Shown: positions 1 through 9,131, numbered from the stretch's first letter. The stretch: DNA of 64,000 nucleotides from Achromobacter spanius (GCF_029637605.1 NZ_CP121261.1:248001-312000), one strand, 5' to 3'. A program made the numbers and translations. The notes: generated by a model not told the origin, from the letters alone.

Positions 1-30
1 CCCCTGGTGTTTCCGGACCATTGCCAGGGG
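1..30. repeat. Inverted repeat at window edge
   Basis: A perfect 7-bp inverted repeat (CCCCTGG at 1-7, CCAGGGG at 24-30) could form a hairpin with a 16-nt loop. It may be the tail of a terminator for a gene outside the window. No T-run follows, so the role is uncertain. The rest of 31-181 shows no gene I can support apart from the ribosome binding site of the next gene. Confidence 0.25.
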
Positions 31-181
31 ATGTTGGTCTGGAATTACGGCGCGGGCGCAGCTCGGCAAGCCCGTTTTCTTTCATCTCTTCAATCCGGGG
101 TTGGCCGGGCTGGGCCCTGGATTGCGCGACCTGGCGCGTATTCGCCGTGCGAGCGTCGCGGTGCAAGTTTCGGAGGGTCTT

Positions 182-1009
182 ATGGCGAAGGTACCCGCAG
201 TGAAATTGAACGACGGCAACAGCATCCCGCAGTTGGGCCTGGGTGTGTGGCAGGTGCCCGACGATCAGGCGGCTTCCGCGGTCAAGGAAGCGCTGGCGGC
301 CGGCTACCGGTCGGTGGACACTGCTGCCATCTACGGCAACGAAGCCGGCGTGGGCTCGGGCCTGCGCGCGGCGGGCGTGGCGCGCAAGGATCTGTTCATC
401 ACCACCAAGCTGTGGAACGACAAGCACGGCTACGACGACGCCCACAAGGCCATGGACGAAAGCCTGGAGAAGCTGGGCCTGGCGTATGTGGACCTGTACC
501 TGATCCACTGGCCCGTGGCGGGCAGCACGAAGTTCCTGGACGCCTGGCGCGCCATGGTCGAGATGAAGGAAGATGGCCGCGCGCGTTCGATCGGCGTGTC
601 CAACTTCACGCAGGCCAACCTGGAGCAACTGATCGAGGCGTCGAAAGTGGCGCCGGCGGTGAATCAGATAGAACTGCATCCGGGGTTCGCGCAGCGTGAG
701 CTGCGGGCGTTCCATGCCAGGCACGGTATTGCGACCGAGTCCTGGAGCCCCTTGGCGCAAGGCGGGGTCACCAAGGAAAAGGTCATCGTGGACCTGGCTG
801 AAAAACACAATAAATCGGCCGCCCAGATCACGCTGCGCTGGCACTTGCAGAGTGGGCTGATCGTGATTCCGAAGTCGGTCACGCCGGCTCGCATCCGCGA
901 GAACATCGACGTCTTCGATTTTGAATTGTCGGCTGACGAGATGGCTGCCATTGACGCCATCAAGGACGGCGCGCGCCTGGGTCCGGACCCGGAGAAGTTC
1001 GGCAGCTAA
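182..1009 (+). CDS. Aldo/keto reductase
   Basis: NAD(P)H-dependent reductase of the AKR superfamily, 275 aa, expected to be a cytosolic TIM barrel reducing aldehydes or ketones. The full catalytic tetrad is visible: Asp46 (SVDTAAIYGNE), Tyr51, Lys76 (TTKLW) and His109 (LIHWP). The late motifs GVSNF and IPKSV (cofactor binding) are also present. Length and motifs fit the AKR5-type 2,5-diketo-gluconate/methylglyoxal reductases, but the substrate cannot be read from sequence. An in-frame upstream ATG at 101 exists. I chose 182 because CGGAGGGT lies just upstream and the AKR fold begins there. It stands alone, followed by a 12-bp tandem repeat. Confidence 0.9.
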   Translation: MAKVPAVKLNDGNSIPQLGLGVWQVPDDQAASAVKEALAAGYRSVDTAAIYGNEAGVGSGLRAAGVARKDLFITTKLWNDKHGYDDAHKAMDESLEKLGLAYVDLYLIHWPVAGSTKFLDAWRAMVEMKEDGRARSIGVSNFTQANLEQLIEASKVAPAVNQIELHPGFAQRELRAFHARHGIATESWSPLAQGGVTKEKVIVDLAEKHNKSAAQITLRWHLQSGLIVIPKSVTPARIRENIDVFDFELSADEMAAIDAIKDGARLGPDPEKFGS

Positions 1010-1028
1010 GCCGGCCAAGTACAAAGTC

Positions 1029-1064
1029 AAATACGAGGCCAAATACGAGGCCAAATACGAGGCC
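1029..1064 (+). repeat. 12-bp tandem repeat, three perfect copies
   Basis: The unit AAATACGAGGCC occurs three times back to back, directly after a diverged copy (AAAGTCAAATAC). It lies 20 bp past the stop codon of the aldo/keto reductase. In one forward frame it would read Lys-Tyr-Glu-Ala repeats, but no credible gene covers it. It belongs to a set of short 3n-bp repeats seen across the window. Confidence 0.9.
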
Positions 1065-1112
1065 AGGGGTGGGGCAGCGGGGCCCCATGACCCCCACGGC
1101 CCGGCCCGCGCG

Positions 1113-1316
1113 CTAGTGCTTCAGCGGGAAGACCCAGTAGCGCAGGATGACCACCAGCAGGATGGTCAGCGTGATCCACGAGGCCCAGTGCCAGGCGCCC
1201 GTGCCCAACAGGGCGGCCAGCAGGCCGAACACGCTTAAGACGCCCAGCAAGGTGGGCGCGCCCCATACGAACATGAAGCCCCGGCCGCCACGGCCTTTGG
1301 AATGTCGCTTGCTCAT
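1113..1316 (-). CDS. Small two-helix membrane protein beside PepSY protein
   Basis: A 67-aa protein with a basic N-terminus (MSKRHSKGRGGRG) and two hydrophobic segments at about residues 18-38 and 44-62, so probably an inner-membrane protein. Its ATG overlaps the stop codon of the upstream PepSY gene (ATGA), so the two are very likely co-translated. Small proteins of this kind commonly follow PepSY-TM genes in iron-uptake loci. No enzymatic motif is visible and the function is unknown. It may help the PepSY protein in ferric-siderophore reduction or processing, which is inference from position only. Confidence 0.75.
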   Translation of the reverse strand: MSKRHSKGRGGRGFMFVWGAPTLLGVLSVFGLLAALLGTGAWHWASWITLTILLVVILRYWVFPLKH

Positions 1317-2488
1317 GCCGGCGTCCTTTGCGGCGCGGCGGCGGCTTGGTGCTTTTTCACGAGTTCATTGATGCGCGCTTCCGTGGCGCGGCGCCGCGCG
1401 ATCCAAAGATAAAGACCGCTGACCAGGACCACGATGGTGATCAGGTCCAGCAGCGCCCAGATGATCTTCAAGGGCAGGCCGGCGTAATCACCGAAGTGCA
1501 ACGGCCGCGAGACTTCAAGCGCGGTCAGGTACCACGGCATTTTGGCCACGGTGGTGAGTTCGCCGGTTTTGCCGTCCACCAACACGGGGGTGTTCAGCTT
1601 GGAGGTCAGCGGGGTGTCGCCGCGCATCCAGGCGATGTAGTGGTGCGGGCTGCCGAAGGCGTTGCCGGGGAAGGCGATGAACGACACTTCGTTGCCGGGC
1701 AGGGCTTTCTTTGCGGTGTCGGCCGCAAGTTGCGCCGAGGCCAACTGGGTGGGCACGGTCTGGCCCTTGTAAGGTTCAAGAATGCGGACCAGTTCGGTGG
1801 ACTGCCACAGGCGGAACAGGGGCGTCGACAATTCATTGATGACGCCCGTGAACCCCACCACAAAGGCCCACACCAGCGTCACGATGCCCAGCAGATTGTG
1901 CAGGTCCAGCCATTTCAGGCGCGTGGAGCGCGCCGCGCGCACAGTGCCGAATTCCAGCTTCTTCATGAACGGGCCGTACAGCACCACGCCCGATACGATG
2001 GCCACACAGAACAGCAGGCCCATGAATCCCAGGAACAGTTCGCCGGGCAAGCCCGCGAACAGGTCCACGTGCAGGGCCAGCATGATGCCCATGAAAGAGA
2101 ACTTGTCTTCGGTATAAAGCGGGCCGTCCAGCAGCACCTCGCCCGTGCGGCCGTCCATGCGCACGGCGTGGCCGGAGGCCTGGCCGTCGCCCGGGGTCTT
2201 GGCCATGCCGACGTACACCTGGGGTTCATCGGGGTCGAAGAACAAATAGTCGACGACCTCGCCCGGGTACATCGTCAGGGCGCTGGCAACCAGCTTGTCC
2301 AGGTTGGCGGGCGGCGTATCGGCCGGCACGTTGGACAGGGGCTTGCCATCATCCAGCCAGTGTTCGATCTCGTGATGGAACACCAGCGGCAAGCCGGTGA
2401 GGCAGATGATGAGCAGGAAGATGGTGCAGACCAGGCTGGTCCATTTATGGATCCAGTACCAGGTTTTGATGGTGGACGCGGCTGTCAT
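1313..2488 (-). CDS. PepSY-associated TM helix protein (PiuB/COG3182 type)
   Basis: A 391-aa inner-membrane protein. It opens with KTWYWIHKWTSLVCTIFLLIICLTG, the typical first helix of the PepSY-TM family. Further helices lie near residues 140-170, 195-220 and 345-370, with conserved intramembrane histidines (HKW, HHEIEHW, LDLHNLLG) that could bind heme. The family is linked to siderophore uptake and sometimes acts as a ferric-siderophore reductase. No TonB receptor is present here. A possible Fur-like sequence lies upstream. The small membrane gene downstream is coupled by ATGA. Confidence 0.88.
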   Translation of the reverse strand: MTAASTIKTWYWIHKWTSLVCTIFLLIICLTGLPLVFHHEIEHWLDDGKPLSNVPADTPPANLDKLVASALTMYPGEVVDYLFFDPDEPQVYVGMAKTPGDGQASGHAVRMDGRTGEVLLDGPLYTEDKFSFMGIMLALHVDLFAGLPGELFLGFMGLLFCVAIVSGVVLYGPFMKKLEFGTVRAARSTRLKWLDLHNLLGIVTLVWAFVVGFTGVINELSTPLFRLWQSTELVRILEPYKGQTVPTQLASAQLAADTAKKALPGNEVSFIAFPGNAFGSPHHYIAWMRGDTPLTSKLNTPVLVDGKTGELTTVAKMPWYLTALEVSRPLHFGDYAGLPLKIIWALLDLITIVVLVSGLYLWIARRRATEARINELVKKHQAAAAPQRTPA

Positions 2489-2551
2489 GGCGGCGGGAGG
2501 GCTGCGGCGCGCGCGGCCCCCTTTAAGGTATTTGTGAGGAAGTACGGAACA

Positions 2552-2579
2552 TTATCACGAACAATAGCGATTCTCGTAA
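2552..2579 (-). promoter_or_regulatory. Possible Fur box upstream of PepSY gene
   Basis: Read leftward, the A/T-rich stretch contains GAGAATCGCTATTGTTC followed by GTGATAAT, with hexamers resembling the GATAAT/ATTATC repeats of Fur operators. The match to the 19-bp consensus is only partial (about half of positions in the best register I tried). Position, 63-90 bp before the PepSY start, and the gene family make Fur plausible but unproven. Confidence 0.35.
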
Positions 2580-2731
2580 CGGATTATTTGACCGCGCTGG
2601 TGGCGTGGGCGCAAGGCTCGCGTAATCTAAAGCGGGTTAAAAAGACAGGTCGGGGTTTACCGGGCGCGAGCCGCCGCGGTGTGTTTCAAGGGACGGTTCA
2701 TGTCCCCCTCAACCGGTTGTCGAGAATCATC

Positions 2732-3445
2732 ATGGAGCAGCGTTTTGTGAAAGTCCCGCGTAACGAGCTTGGCCGCGATTTTGCGGTGGGCGACGTGCAC
2801 GGGCATTTTTCACGCTTACAGGAAAGCTTGGACAGGCTGGGTTTCGACCCCGCCCGCGACCGGCTGTTCTCGGTGGGCGACCTGGTCGACCGTGGGCCGG
2901 AATGCGAGGCGGTGCTGGAGTGGCTGGCGCGACCGTGGTTCTACGCGGTGCAGGGCAACCATGAGGACTACGCGATCCGCCATGTGCGCACGGGGCAGGT
3001 GGACGTGGCGAACTGGCGCGGCTATGGCGGCGGCTGGTTCCTGGACCTGCCCACGGAGCGGCAGGAGGTGTTTGCCGAGGCGTTCGCGCAATTGCCCATC
3101 GCGATCGAAGTCGAAACGTCCGAGGGCGCGGTCGGCTTGTTGCATGCGGATTGCCCGGTGCTGTTCTGGCCGCGACTGGAGTTCGCGTTGCAGGATCGCT
3201 ACAAGCGCACCAGCGCGGCCTGCCAATGGTCGCGCGAGCGGCTGCGGCAGATGAACCGGACGGGTATTCAGGGCGTGCGGGCGGTGGTGGCCGGGCATAC
3301 GCCGGTGGCCTCGCCCTTGGCCTTGGGCAATGTCTATCACATCGATACGGAAGGATGGCGTGCGGGCTACTTCACGTTCCTGGACCTGGAGTCGCTGTCG
3401 GCATGGCCGTGCGAGGTGGTGACGGAGCTGGTGGTCGAAGCATAG
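2732..3445 (+). CDS. PPP-family metallophosphoesterase (lambda phosphatase-like)
   Basis: A 237-aa calcineurin-like phosphatase with the full PPP signature in order: GDVHGH (metal ligands, residues about 20-25), GDLVDRGP (about 52-59), GNHE (about 78-81), a later His in LLHAD, and GHTP (about 194-197). These ligate two metal ions and the phosphate. Size and motifs resemble bacteriophage lambda phosphatase and PrpA/PrpB, which remove phosphate from Ser/Thr or His phosphoproteins or small phosphoesters. The target is not inferable. The start at 2732 is the first ATG before the family domain; a long reading frame upstream is the antisense shadow of the PepSY gene. Confidence 0.88.
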   Translation: MEQRFVKVPRNELGRDFAVGDVHGHFSRLQESLDRLGFDPARDRLFSVGDLVDRGPECEAVLEWLARPWFYAVQGNHEDYAIRHVRTGQVDVANWRGYGGGWFLDLPTERQEVFAEAFAQLPIAIEVETSEGAVGLLHADCPVLFWPRLEFALQDRYKRTSAACQWSRERLRQMNRTGIQGVRAVVAGHTPVASPLALGNVYHIDTEGWRAGYFTFLDLESLSAWPCEVVTELVVEA

Positions 3446-3469
3446 GGCTGCTGGTGGCCTGAAACGAAG

Positions 3470-3492
3470 ACGGGCGCCGCAGTGGCGCCCGT
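3470..3492. terminator. Bidirectional hairpin terminator
   Basis: ACGGGCGCC and GGCGCCCGT form a perfect 9-bp stem around a 5-nt loop (GCAGT). It lies between the convergent phosphatase and mrcA stops. The leftward side is followed by a modest T-rich stretch (GTCTTCGTTTC), the rightward side by TTGGCATTTC. It is a good candidate for ending transcription from both sides. Confidence 0.65.
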
Positions 3493-3513
3493 TGGCATTT
3501 CAAGACCCGAGGA

Positions 3514-6189
3514 TCAGAGCGGCCGCGCGACCACGGCGCTGGATGGCGTGATTGCGCTGGCGCTGGCCGCGGCGCCGTCGGCGCCATTGATCGGCGCGGC
3601 GACGGGTATGCCCGCAGCCGGTACGCCTGAAGCCGGTACGCCCGCTGCCGGTATGCCCGCAGCCGGAGCCCCCGCCGTCGGTATCGCCGGCAGTGCATTG
3701 CCGGCGCTGGGCAGCGGGATGGGCTGCAGCGGCGCCTGGATGGGGCTGTTCAGACTGGGCGGTGGCACGTTCGCGCCGGGGGCCGGCAGCGGCTTCACCG
3801 AGGTGTCCACGCCATCGGTGCTGAGGTTGTTGTTCAGGAAGTCGGTCAGTTCATCCCCGGAAGACAGGTCCAGCGACGCCACGGCCTGGCCAGGCGGGAA
3901 CTCCGAGAAATAGTATTCGCCGTTGTCCACCAGCAGACCGTCCGGGCGCGGCGCCTGCTTGACCTCGGGCACTCCCTTCAACACCGGCTGCATGTAGTCC
4001 AGCCAGGTGGACAGCGCCAGACCGCTGCCGAACTCGTTGGTGCCCAGGGACTTGGGCTGGTCAAAACCCATCCAGACCGTCGTGGCCAGGTCAGGCGTGA
4101 AGCCCGAGAACCAGACGTCCACCGCGTCGTTGGTGGTGCCCGTCTTGCCGCCTACGTCGTTGCGCTTGAGCACCTGATGCGCGCGCGCGCCGGTGCCGCT
4201 GGTGGCGACACCGCGCAGGATGTCGTCCATGATCCAGGCGGTACGCGGATCGATGGCGCGCGCGGCTTCGTCGCCCGCCTTGACCGGTTGTGCCTGCATC
4301 AGCACCTTGCCCGAGCGGTCGGTGACGTGGTCCACCAGATACGGGGTGACGCGGTAGCCGCCGTTGGCAAACACGCCATAGCCGTTGACGACCTGCAGCG
4401 GCGTGGCACCGCCCGCGCCCAGTGCCAGCGGCAGCACGGCCGGCCAGCGCGACTTGTCGAAGCCGAAGCGGGTCAGGTAGTCCTGCGCGTACTGCGGCGA
4501 GATGGCCTGCAGGATGCGGATCGACACCATGTTCTTGGACCGGTACAGCCCCTGACGCAACGTCAGCATGGGTTCGTACTTGTTGCCGTCGTTCTTGGGC
4601 TGCCAGTCCTTCGAGCCGGTCTGGGCGGCAGTCAGCATGAAAGGCTGGTCGGAAATCTGCGTGGCGGGCGTGAAACCGCGTTCCAGCGCCGCGGCGTAGA
4701 CGAAGGGCTTGATGTTGGAGCCAGGCTGGCGCCAGGCCTGCGTCACGCGGTTGAAGCTGCCCCGGTGGTAGTCGAAGCCGCCGATCATGGCGCGGATGGC
4801 GCCATCCTGCGGCGCCATGGACACCAGCGCCGCCTGCAGCGTCGGCATGTTGATGATTTCCCAGCCGTCGCCGTCCTTGCCGCCCGTCTTGTGGAGGTAG
4901 ACGACCGAGCCCCGCCGGATGCGCTGGCTGTCGCTGGCCTTGGGGTTCAGGGCGCGCGCCACCACGGCCAGCGCCTTCTTGTCTGAAATGGTGATGATGT
5001 CGCGCGCGCTGCGGGCGACCTTGACCTCGGTGGGGCTGGCCGACAGCACCACCGCCGTCAGCAGGTCGTCGCTGTCGGGTGTGGAGTCCTGCACGCCGTC
5101 CAGGATATCGTCCAGCGCCTGCGGATCGCTTTCAACGTCATCGGGCAGGTCGATCTGGTCTTCCGGGCCGGGGTAGACAGCGCGGCGTGTGTAGTCCAGC
5201 ACGCCATCGCGTACAGCGCGGTAAGCGGCCTCCTGGGCCTTGGAATCGATGGTTGTGTAGACGTCGATGCCCTTGGAATAGGTGTCTTCCTGGAACACGC
5301 CATACATCAGCTGGCGCGCCAGTTCCGACGGGTAATCACCATGCACGGCGAAGCCGCGCGCGCTGGTGCCGTCGGCGCCACGGATGGTCAGTTGCTGTTG
5401 CAAGGCCTGGTCGGCCTGCTCAGGCGTCAGGTAACCCAGTGTTTTCATGCGACCCAGCACATAGTGCTGGCGAATTTCGGCGCGCGGGAAGTTGGTGATG
5501 GGGTTGAAGCGCGACGGGGCCTTGGGAATGCCGGCCAGCATGGCGGCTTCGGCCGGCGTCACTTCCGACAGCGGCTTGCCGAAATAGGTACGCGACGCGG
5601 CGGCGAAGCCGTAGGCGCGATGCCCCAGGTAGATCTGGTTCATGTAGAGCTCAAGGATCTGGTCCTTGGTGAGCTCGTTTTCGATCTTGAACGTCAGCAG
5701 CAGTTCGTAGAACTTGCGCGAATAGGTCTTTTCCGACGACAGGTAGAAGTTGCGCGCCACCTGCATCGTGATGGTGCTGCCCCCCTGCGACTTCGACCCC
5801 TTGACCACGTTCGTCAGCACCGCGCGCGCCACGCCCATCCAGTCCACACCGCCGTGGCTGTAGAAGCGGTCATCTTCGGCCGCCAGCACCGCCTGGCGCA
5901 TGACGGGGGGGATCTCGTCAAAACGCAGCACGTTGCGGTGTTCTTCGCCGTATTCGCCGATCAGTACCTTGTCGGCTGTGTAGATGCGCAGCGGCACCCG
6001 TGGCCGGTAGTCGGTCATGGCGTGCAGGTCGGGCAGGGCGGGCCAGACCAGCGCCAGCGCCAGTCCAAGCGCAAGCGCGCCGCAGGCGCCGACGCAGGCT
6101 GCGACGATGCCCGTTTTGACCAGGATGCGTTTCCAGGGAAGGCCCGATTTGCCGCCCGGGGTGGCGGAGGATTGCTGGGGGGTGCTCAT
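3514..6189 (-). CDS. mrcA: Penicillin-binding protein 1A (bifunctional class A PBP)
   Basis: An 891-aa peptidoglycan glycosyltransferase/transpeptidase anchored in the inner membrane. One N-terminal helix lies at about 22-49. The GT51 domain carries catalytic Glu105 in AAEDDRFY and the GGSTITMQ motif (about 136-143). The transpeptidase domain has SNIK (Ser491, Lys494), SKN (551-553) and KTG (682-684). The region between them (about 310-450) is the OB-like insert of PBP1A. The C-terminus ends in an Ala/Pro/Gly tail encoded by a 15-bp tandem repeat (3605-3679). In many proteobacteria this gene sits beside pilM-Q, but here it does not. The 250-bp gap upstream probably holds its promoter. Confidence 0.95.
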   Translation of the reverse strand: MSTPQQSSATPGGKSGLPWKRILVKTGIVAACVGACGALALGLALALVWPALPDLHAMTDYRPRVPLRIYTADKVLIGEYGEEHRNVLRFDEIPPVMRQAVLAAEDDRFYSHGGVDWMGVARAVLTNVVKGSKSQGGSTITMQVARNFYLSSEKTYSRKFYELLLTFKIENELTKDQILELYMNQIYLGHRAYGFAAASRTYFGKPLSEVTPAEAAMLAGIPKAPSRFNPITNFPRAEIRQHYVLGRMKTLGYLTPEQADQALQQQLTIRGADGTSARGFAVHGDYPSELARQLMYGVFQEDTYSKGIDVYTTIDSKAQEAAYRAVRDGVLDYTRRAVYPGPEDQIDLPDDVESDPQALDDILDGVQDSTPDSDDLLTAVVLSASPTEVKVARSARDIITISDKKALAVVARALNPKASDSQRIRRGSVVYLHKTGGKDGDGWEIINMPTLQAALVSMAPQDGAIRAMIGGFDYHRGSFNRVTQAWRQPGSNIKPFVYAAALERGFTPATQISDQPFMLTAAQTGSKDWQPKNDGNKYEPMLTLRQGLYRSKNMVSIRILQAISPQYAQDYLTRFGFDKSRWPAVLPLALGAGGATPLQVVNGYGVFANGGYRVTPYLVDHVTDRSGKVLMQAQPVKAGDEAARAIDPRTAWIMDDILRGVATSGTGARAHQVLKRNDVGGKTGTTNDAVDVWFSGFTPDLATTVWMGFDQPKSLGTNEFGSGLALSTWLDYMQPVLKGVPEVKQAPRPDGLLVDNGEYYFSEFPPGQAVASLDLSSGDELTDFLNNNLSTDGVDTSVKPLPAPGANVPPPSLNSPIQAPLQPIPLPSAGNALPAIPTAGAPAAGIPAAGVPASGVPAAGIPVAAPINGADGAAASASAITPSSAVVARPL
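3605..3679 (-). repeat. 15-bp tandem repeat in the mrcA 3' end
   Basis: Five 15-bp units (consensus GGTATGCCCGCAGCC on the plus strand) encode the pentapeptide series PAAGI/PAAGV/PASGV near the C-terminus of PBP1A. Units at 3605 and 3650 are identical; the others differ by a few bases. The repeat is in frame, so a change in copy number would only lengthen or shorten the periplasmic tail. Confidence 0.9.
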
Positions 6190-6440
6190 TGCAGGCGATT
6201 CTAGGACAGAACGCTATAGACCGGCCACGGCGCAATAAGGTTTCGGTAACCAAACTTGCCGAAGCAGGGCGGGGGCGCATGCCAGGTAAATTGAGGGACG
6301 TGGTCCAGGATACGCGGGACGGGGCTTTCGCGCGGGGCCAATGGGAAATGCGCTGTGAAATGTATTGCGCGCTGTGACAAACGGCAAGACCGGTTGCATG
6401 CGAGTGTGCGCATTCGGCCACTGATTCAGCTTCCGTTCAG

Positions 6441-7244
6441 TCATGTCGCGTTGCGTTGGTATCGCTGCGGCGGCGCGCCCAGGGCGCGGTGAAACATGGC
6501 GCTGAAGGCGCTGGGGCTGCGGTAGCCCAGATCGGCGGCGATGCGCGCCACCGGTTCCCCCTGTGACAGACGGCACATGGCGTCCGCCAAGCGAACCTGC
6601 TGCACCCATTGCCGGTAGTTCAGGCCCAGTTCGGCCTGGAACAGCCGGATCAAGGTGCGCGCGCTGGCGCCGACCTCGCTGCCCCAGGCTTCGATACCGC
6701 GTTGCAGGCCGGGTTGGGCCAGAATGGCCGTGCAGATGGTCTGCAAGCGGCGGTCGCGCGGCCAGGGGATCTGGACGGGCACCACGCGGGCGGCGCTCAG
6801 TTCGGTCAGGATCAGCGCGGCAATCTGCTCGCTGCGGCCGCCCAGCGGGTAGTCGATGGGTTCGGCGGTCAGCGCCAGGATCAGTGCGCGCAGCAGGGCG
6901 CTGACTTCAATCACCTGGCACTGCGGCCAGTACTCTGCCGCGGCATCGGCCTGGATATAGAGCGATCGCATGGCCACGGCGCCCACCATGTCCACGCCAT
7001 GCGGCACCCCCGCCGGCACCCACAGCGCGCGCAAGGGCGGCAGCGCCCAGAAGCCACTGGGCGTGGTGACGCGCATGACGCCTTCGGCCGCATAGATCAA
7101 TTGCGCGCGGGGGTGGCTGTGCGCGCCGGTTTGCGCGCCCGCCCGGAATTCCTTGGCCATCGCGGTGACCACGCGGGGGCGGTCCTGGTAGTCCTGCGCA
7201 TTCACGCTGCGGGCGGGGTCGGGCGGCGGCAGGCGGGCGGGCAT
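6441..7244 (-). CDS. AraC-family regulator with N-terminal cupin (NimR-like)
   Basis: A 267-aa transcription factor. Residues about 20-90 form an AraC-type cupin (HSHPRAQLIYAAEG, VPAGVPHGV). Residues about 165-265 hold two helix-turn-helix motifs ending in the AraC signature (ARIAADLGYRSPSAFSAMFHRALGAPPQRYQ). This short form (cupin plus HTH) is typical of NimR/YeaM-type regulators that control a neighbouring MFS efflux gene. The divergent MFS gene at 7440 is the obvious target. The roughly 195-bp divergent spacer should contain the operator. The ligand is unknown. Confidence 0.85.
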   Translation of the reverse strand: MPARLPPPDPARSVNAQDYQDRPRVVTAMAKEFRAGAQTGAHSHPRAQLIYAAEGVMRVTTPSGFWALPPLRALWVPAGVPHGVDMVGAVAMRSLYIQADAAAEYWPQCQVIEVSALLRALILALTAEPIDYPLGGRSEQIAALILTELSAARVVPVQIPWPRDRRLQTICTAILAQPGLQRGIEAWGSEVGASARTLIRLFQAELGLNYRQWVQQVRLADAMCRLSQGEPVARIAADLGYRSPSAFSAMFHRALGAPPQRYQRNAT

Positions 7245-7439
7245 GGTGTCACTTCCGACGAAAGTATGAGGGCGCGATCAAACGCGCGGCCCCGCTATTT
7301 TGTCACTTGGCCGACGAAAATTGGCAGATCGTATCGGTGGCGCGTTTCTACACTGTGCGCTGGTCCCTCGACGGTTGGCCGGGGCACCACGTCCGTTCCC
7401 CCTGCCACCCCACGGCTTTCACCTAACCACTTCCGCCCC

Positions 7440-8735
7440 ATGACTTTCGCCCAGAACCCCGTCGCCGGTATTTCCGACGCCAACGTGTCCGCGCCCACCG
7501 CCGCACCCGCTCCGGCAGCCCCGTCGACCGCTTTCAAGGTGCTGGGCGCGATCAGCGTGGCGCATCTGATGAACGACATGATCCAGTCGATCCTGTTGGC
7601 CATCTATCCCATGCTGAAGGATTCGTTCAGCCTGTCGTTTGCCCAGATCGGGCTGATCACCTTGGTGTATCAATTGGCGGCCTCGTTGCTGCAGCCCTTC
7701 ATCGGCCTTTATACGGACCGCCATCCCAAGCCGTATTCCTTGCCGGTGGGGATGGGGTTTACCTTGCTGGGTCTGTTGCTGCTGTCGGTGGCGCCGTCGT
7801 TCGGCTGGCTGCTGGTGGCGGCGGTGCTGGTGGGCACGGGCTCGTCGGTGTTCCATCCCGAGTCTTCACGGGTGGCGCGGATGGCCTCGGGCGGGCGGCA
7901 TGGCCTGGCGCAGTCGCTGTTCCAGGTGGGCGGCAATGTGGGGTCGGCGCTGGGGCCGCTGTTGGCGGCCTTGTTCATCATTCCGCATGGGCAGCGCAGC
8001 GTGGCCTGGTTTTCCCTGGCGGCCCTGTTCGGCATCGTGGTGCTGACGGGCATCGGCCGTTGGTATAGCGCGAATCGCGTCATTCTCAAACCCCGCGCGC
8101 GCCGCGATGGGGCGGAAAACGGCTTGTCGCGCAATCAGGTCATGGGTGCGTTGGCGGTGCTGGGCGTGCTGGTGTTTTCCAAGTACTTCTATCTGGCCAG
8201 CCTGAACAGCTATTTCACTTTTTATTTGATCGACAAATTCGGCCTGTCGGTGCGCGAGGCGCAGTTGTACCTGTTCCTGTTCCTGGCCGCGGTGGCGGTG
8301 GGCACGGTGGTGGGCGGCCCCGTGGGCGACCGCATCGGCCGCAAGATCGTGATCTGGGTGTCGATTCTGGGCGTGGCGCCGTTTACCCTGCTGTTGCCGT
8401 ACGCCAACCTGTTCTGGACGGGCGCGTTGGTGGTGATTATCGGCATGGTCCTGGCGTCGGCGTTTTCCGCCATCGTGGTGTATGCGCAGGAGCTGGTGCC
8501 GGGCAAGGTGGGCATGATCGCCGGGCTGTTCTTCGGCTTTGCGTTCGGCATGGGCGGGGTGGGCGCCGCCGCGCTGGGCAAGCTGGCTGACGCCACCAGC
8601 ATCGGCTATGTGTACCAGGTGTGCGCGTACCTGCCGTTGCTGGGGGTGGTGGCGATCTTGCTGCCGAATGTGGAAAAGGCGCGAGTGGAAAAGGCGCGAG
8701 TGGAAAAGACGCGAGTGGAAAAAGCACACCACTAA
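7440..8735 (+). CDS. fsr: MFS transporter, fosmidomycin-resistance (Fsr) type
   Basis: A 431-aa 12-helix MFS drug exporter. The early motif HLMNDMIQSILLAIYPMLK and the phrase SSVFHPESSRVARMASGG are characteristic of the Fsr family, which exports fosmidomycin in E. coli. The MFS motif A appears between helices 2 and 3 (GLYTDRHPKP) and again in the second half (GPVGDRIGRK). The start at 7440 follows an Ala/Pro-rich leader with the first helix at about residue 34. The same frame stays open far upstream, but that is antisense to the AraC gene. The C-terminus ends in four VEKAR-like repeats (8670-8729). Control by the divergent AraC regulator is likely. Confidence 0.88.
   Translation: MTFAQNPVAGISDANVSAPTAAPAPAAPSTAFKVLGAISVAHLMNDMIQSILLAIYPMLKDSFSLSFAQIGLITLVYQLAASLLQPFIGLYTDRHPKPYSLPVGMGFTLLGLLLLSVAPSFGWLLVAAVLVGTGSSVFHPESSRVARMASGGRHGLAQSLFQVGGNVGSALGPLLAALFIIPHGQRSVAWFSLAALFGIVVLTGIGRWYSANRVILKPRARRDGAENGLSRNQVMGALAVLGVLVFSKYFYLASLNSYFTFYLIDKFGLSVREAQLYLFLFLAAVAVGTVVGGPVGDRIGRKIVIWVSILGVAPFTLLLPYANLFWTGALVVIIGMVLASAFSAIVVYAQELVPGKVGMIAGLFFGFAFGMGGVGAAALGKLADATSIGYVYQVCAYLPLLGVVAILLPNVEKARVEKARVEKTRVEKAHH
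8670..8729 (+). repeat. 15-bp tandem repeat at the fsr 3' end
   Basis: Four units of GTGGAAAAGGCGCGA (8670-8684, 8685-8699, 8700-8714 with one change, and a diverged 8715-8729) encode a charged tail VEKAR-VEKAR-VEKTR-VEKAH just before the stop. It adds a lysine/arginine-rich cytoplasmic end not seen in typical MFS proteins. Confidence 0.92.
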
Positions 8736-9131
8736 AGCATGGGATCCTCGCTCACGCACTAGCTCTTTTGGACGACTATGAAGGGCGGCCCACAATAATT
8801 AATCTAGGGCCTGGCCCGTCGTCCTTTCCGATGGCGGACGCGGTAGAAGTTTTAACTGTCAAATACTGCAAAGGGTGAGCCAGGCGCCGCTGGCTTGGCG
8901 TATTCTCCGTGCATACCGCGCAATCGTCTTGGCGCGGGCGGTAAAGGTTCTGGACAAGTCGCGCCCTCGCTACGACGCATCGTCGTCTTGCGGGGATTTT
9001 GGCCTTTTGTCCATCTGGTAACAAAAAGCATCAAGCATGCTGACATGTAACGCGTGTCCCCGTACGAACCCAGTGCAAACAGCAGGTCAGAAGCGACGGC
9101 CCTAGCTCCCAAGGCGGGCCCGGCAAAAACC
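8736..9131. other. 396-bp intergenic region, no gene seen
   Basis: Between the MFS gene and the diguanylate cyclase I find no convincing coding frame. It holds two short GC hairpins (GGGCC/GGCCC near 8805 and GCCAG/CTGGC near 8880) and an AT-richer patch at 8795-8870 that may contain the promoter of the downstream gene. An in-frame GTG at 9054 could extend the cyclase N-terminus. I could not match any riboswitch class by eye. Confidence 0.5.

Noticed and set aside
1328..2731. Long open frame on the plus strand before the phosphatase
   Set aside because: It is antisense to the PepSY gene and reads as low-complexity Gln/His/Arg; the phosphatase fold starts only at 2732.
6609..7439. Plus-strand extension of the Fsr gene
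   Set aside because: Antisense to the AraC gene; no domain, and the MFS leader begins at 7440.
8736..9131. c-di-GMP riboswitch before the GGDEF gene
   Set aside because: I could not find the conserved GEMM core or tetraloop; only short generic hairpins are visible.
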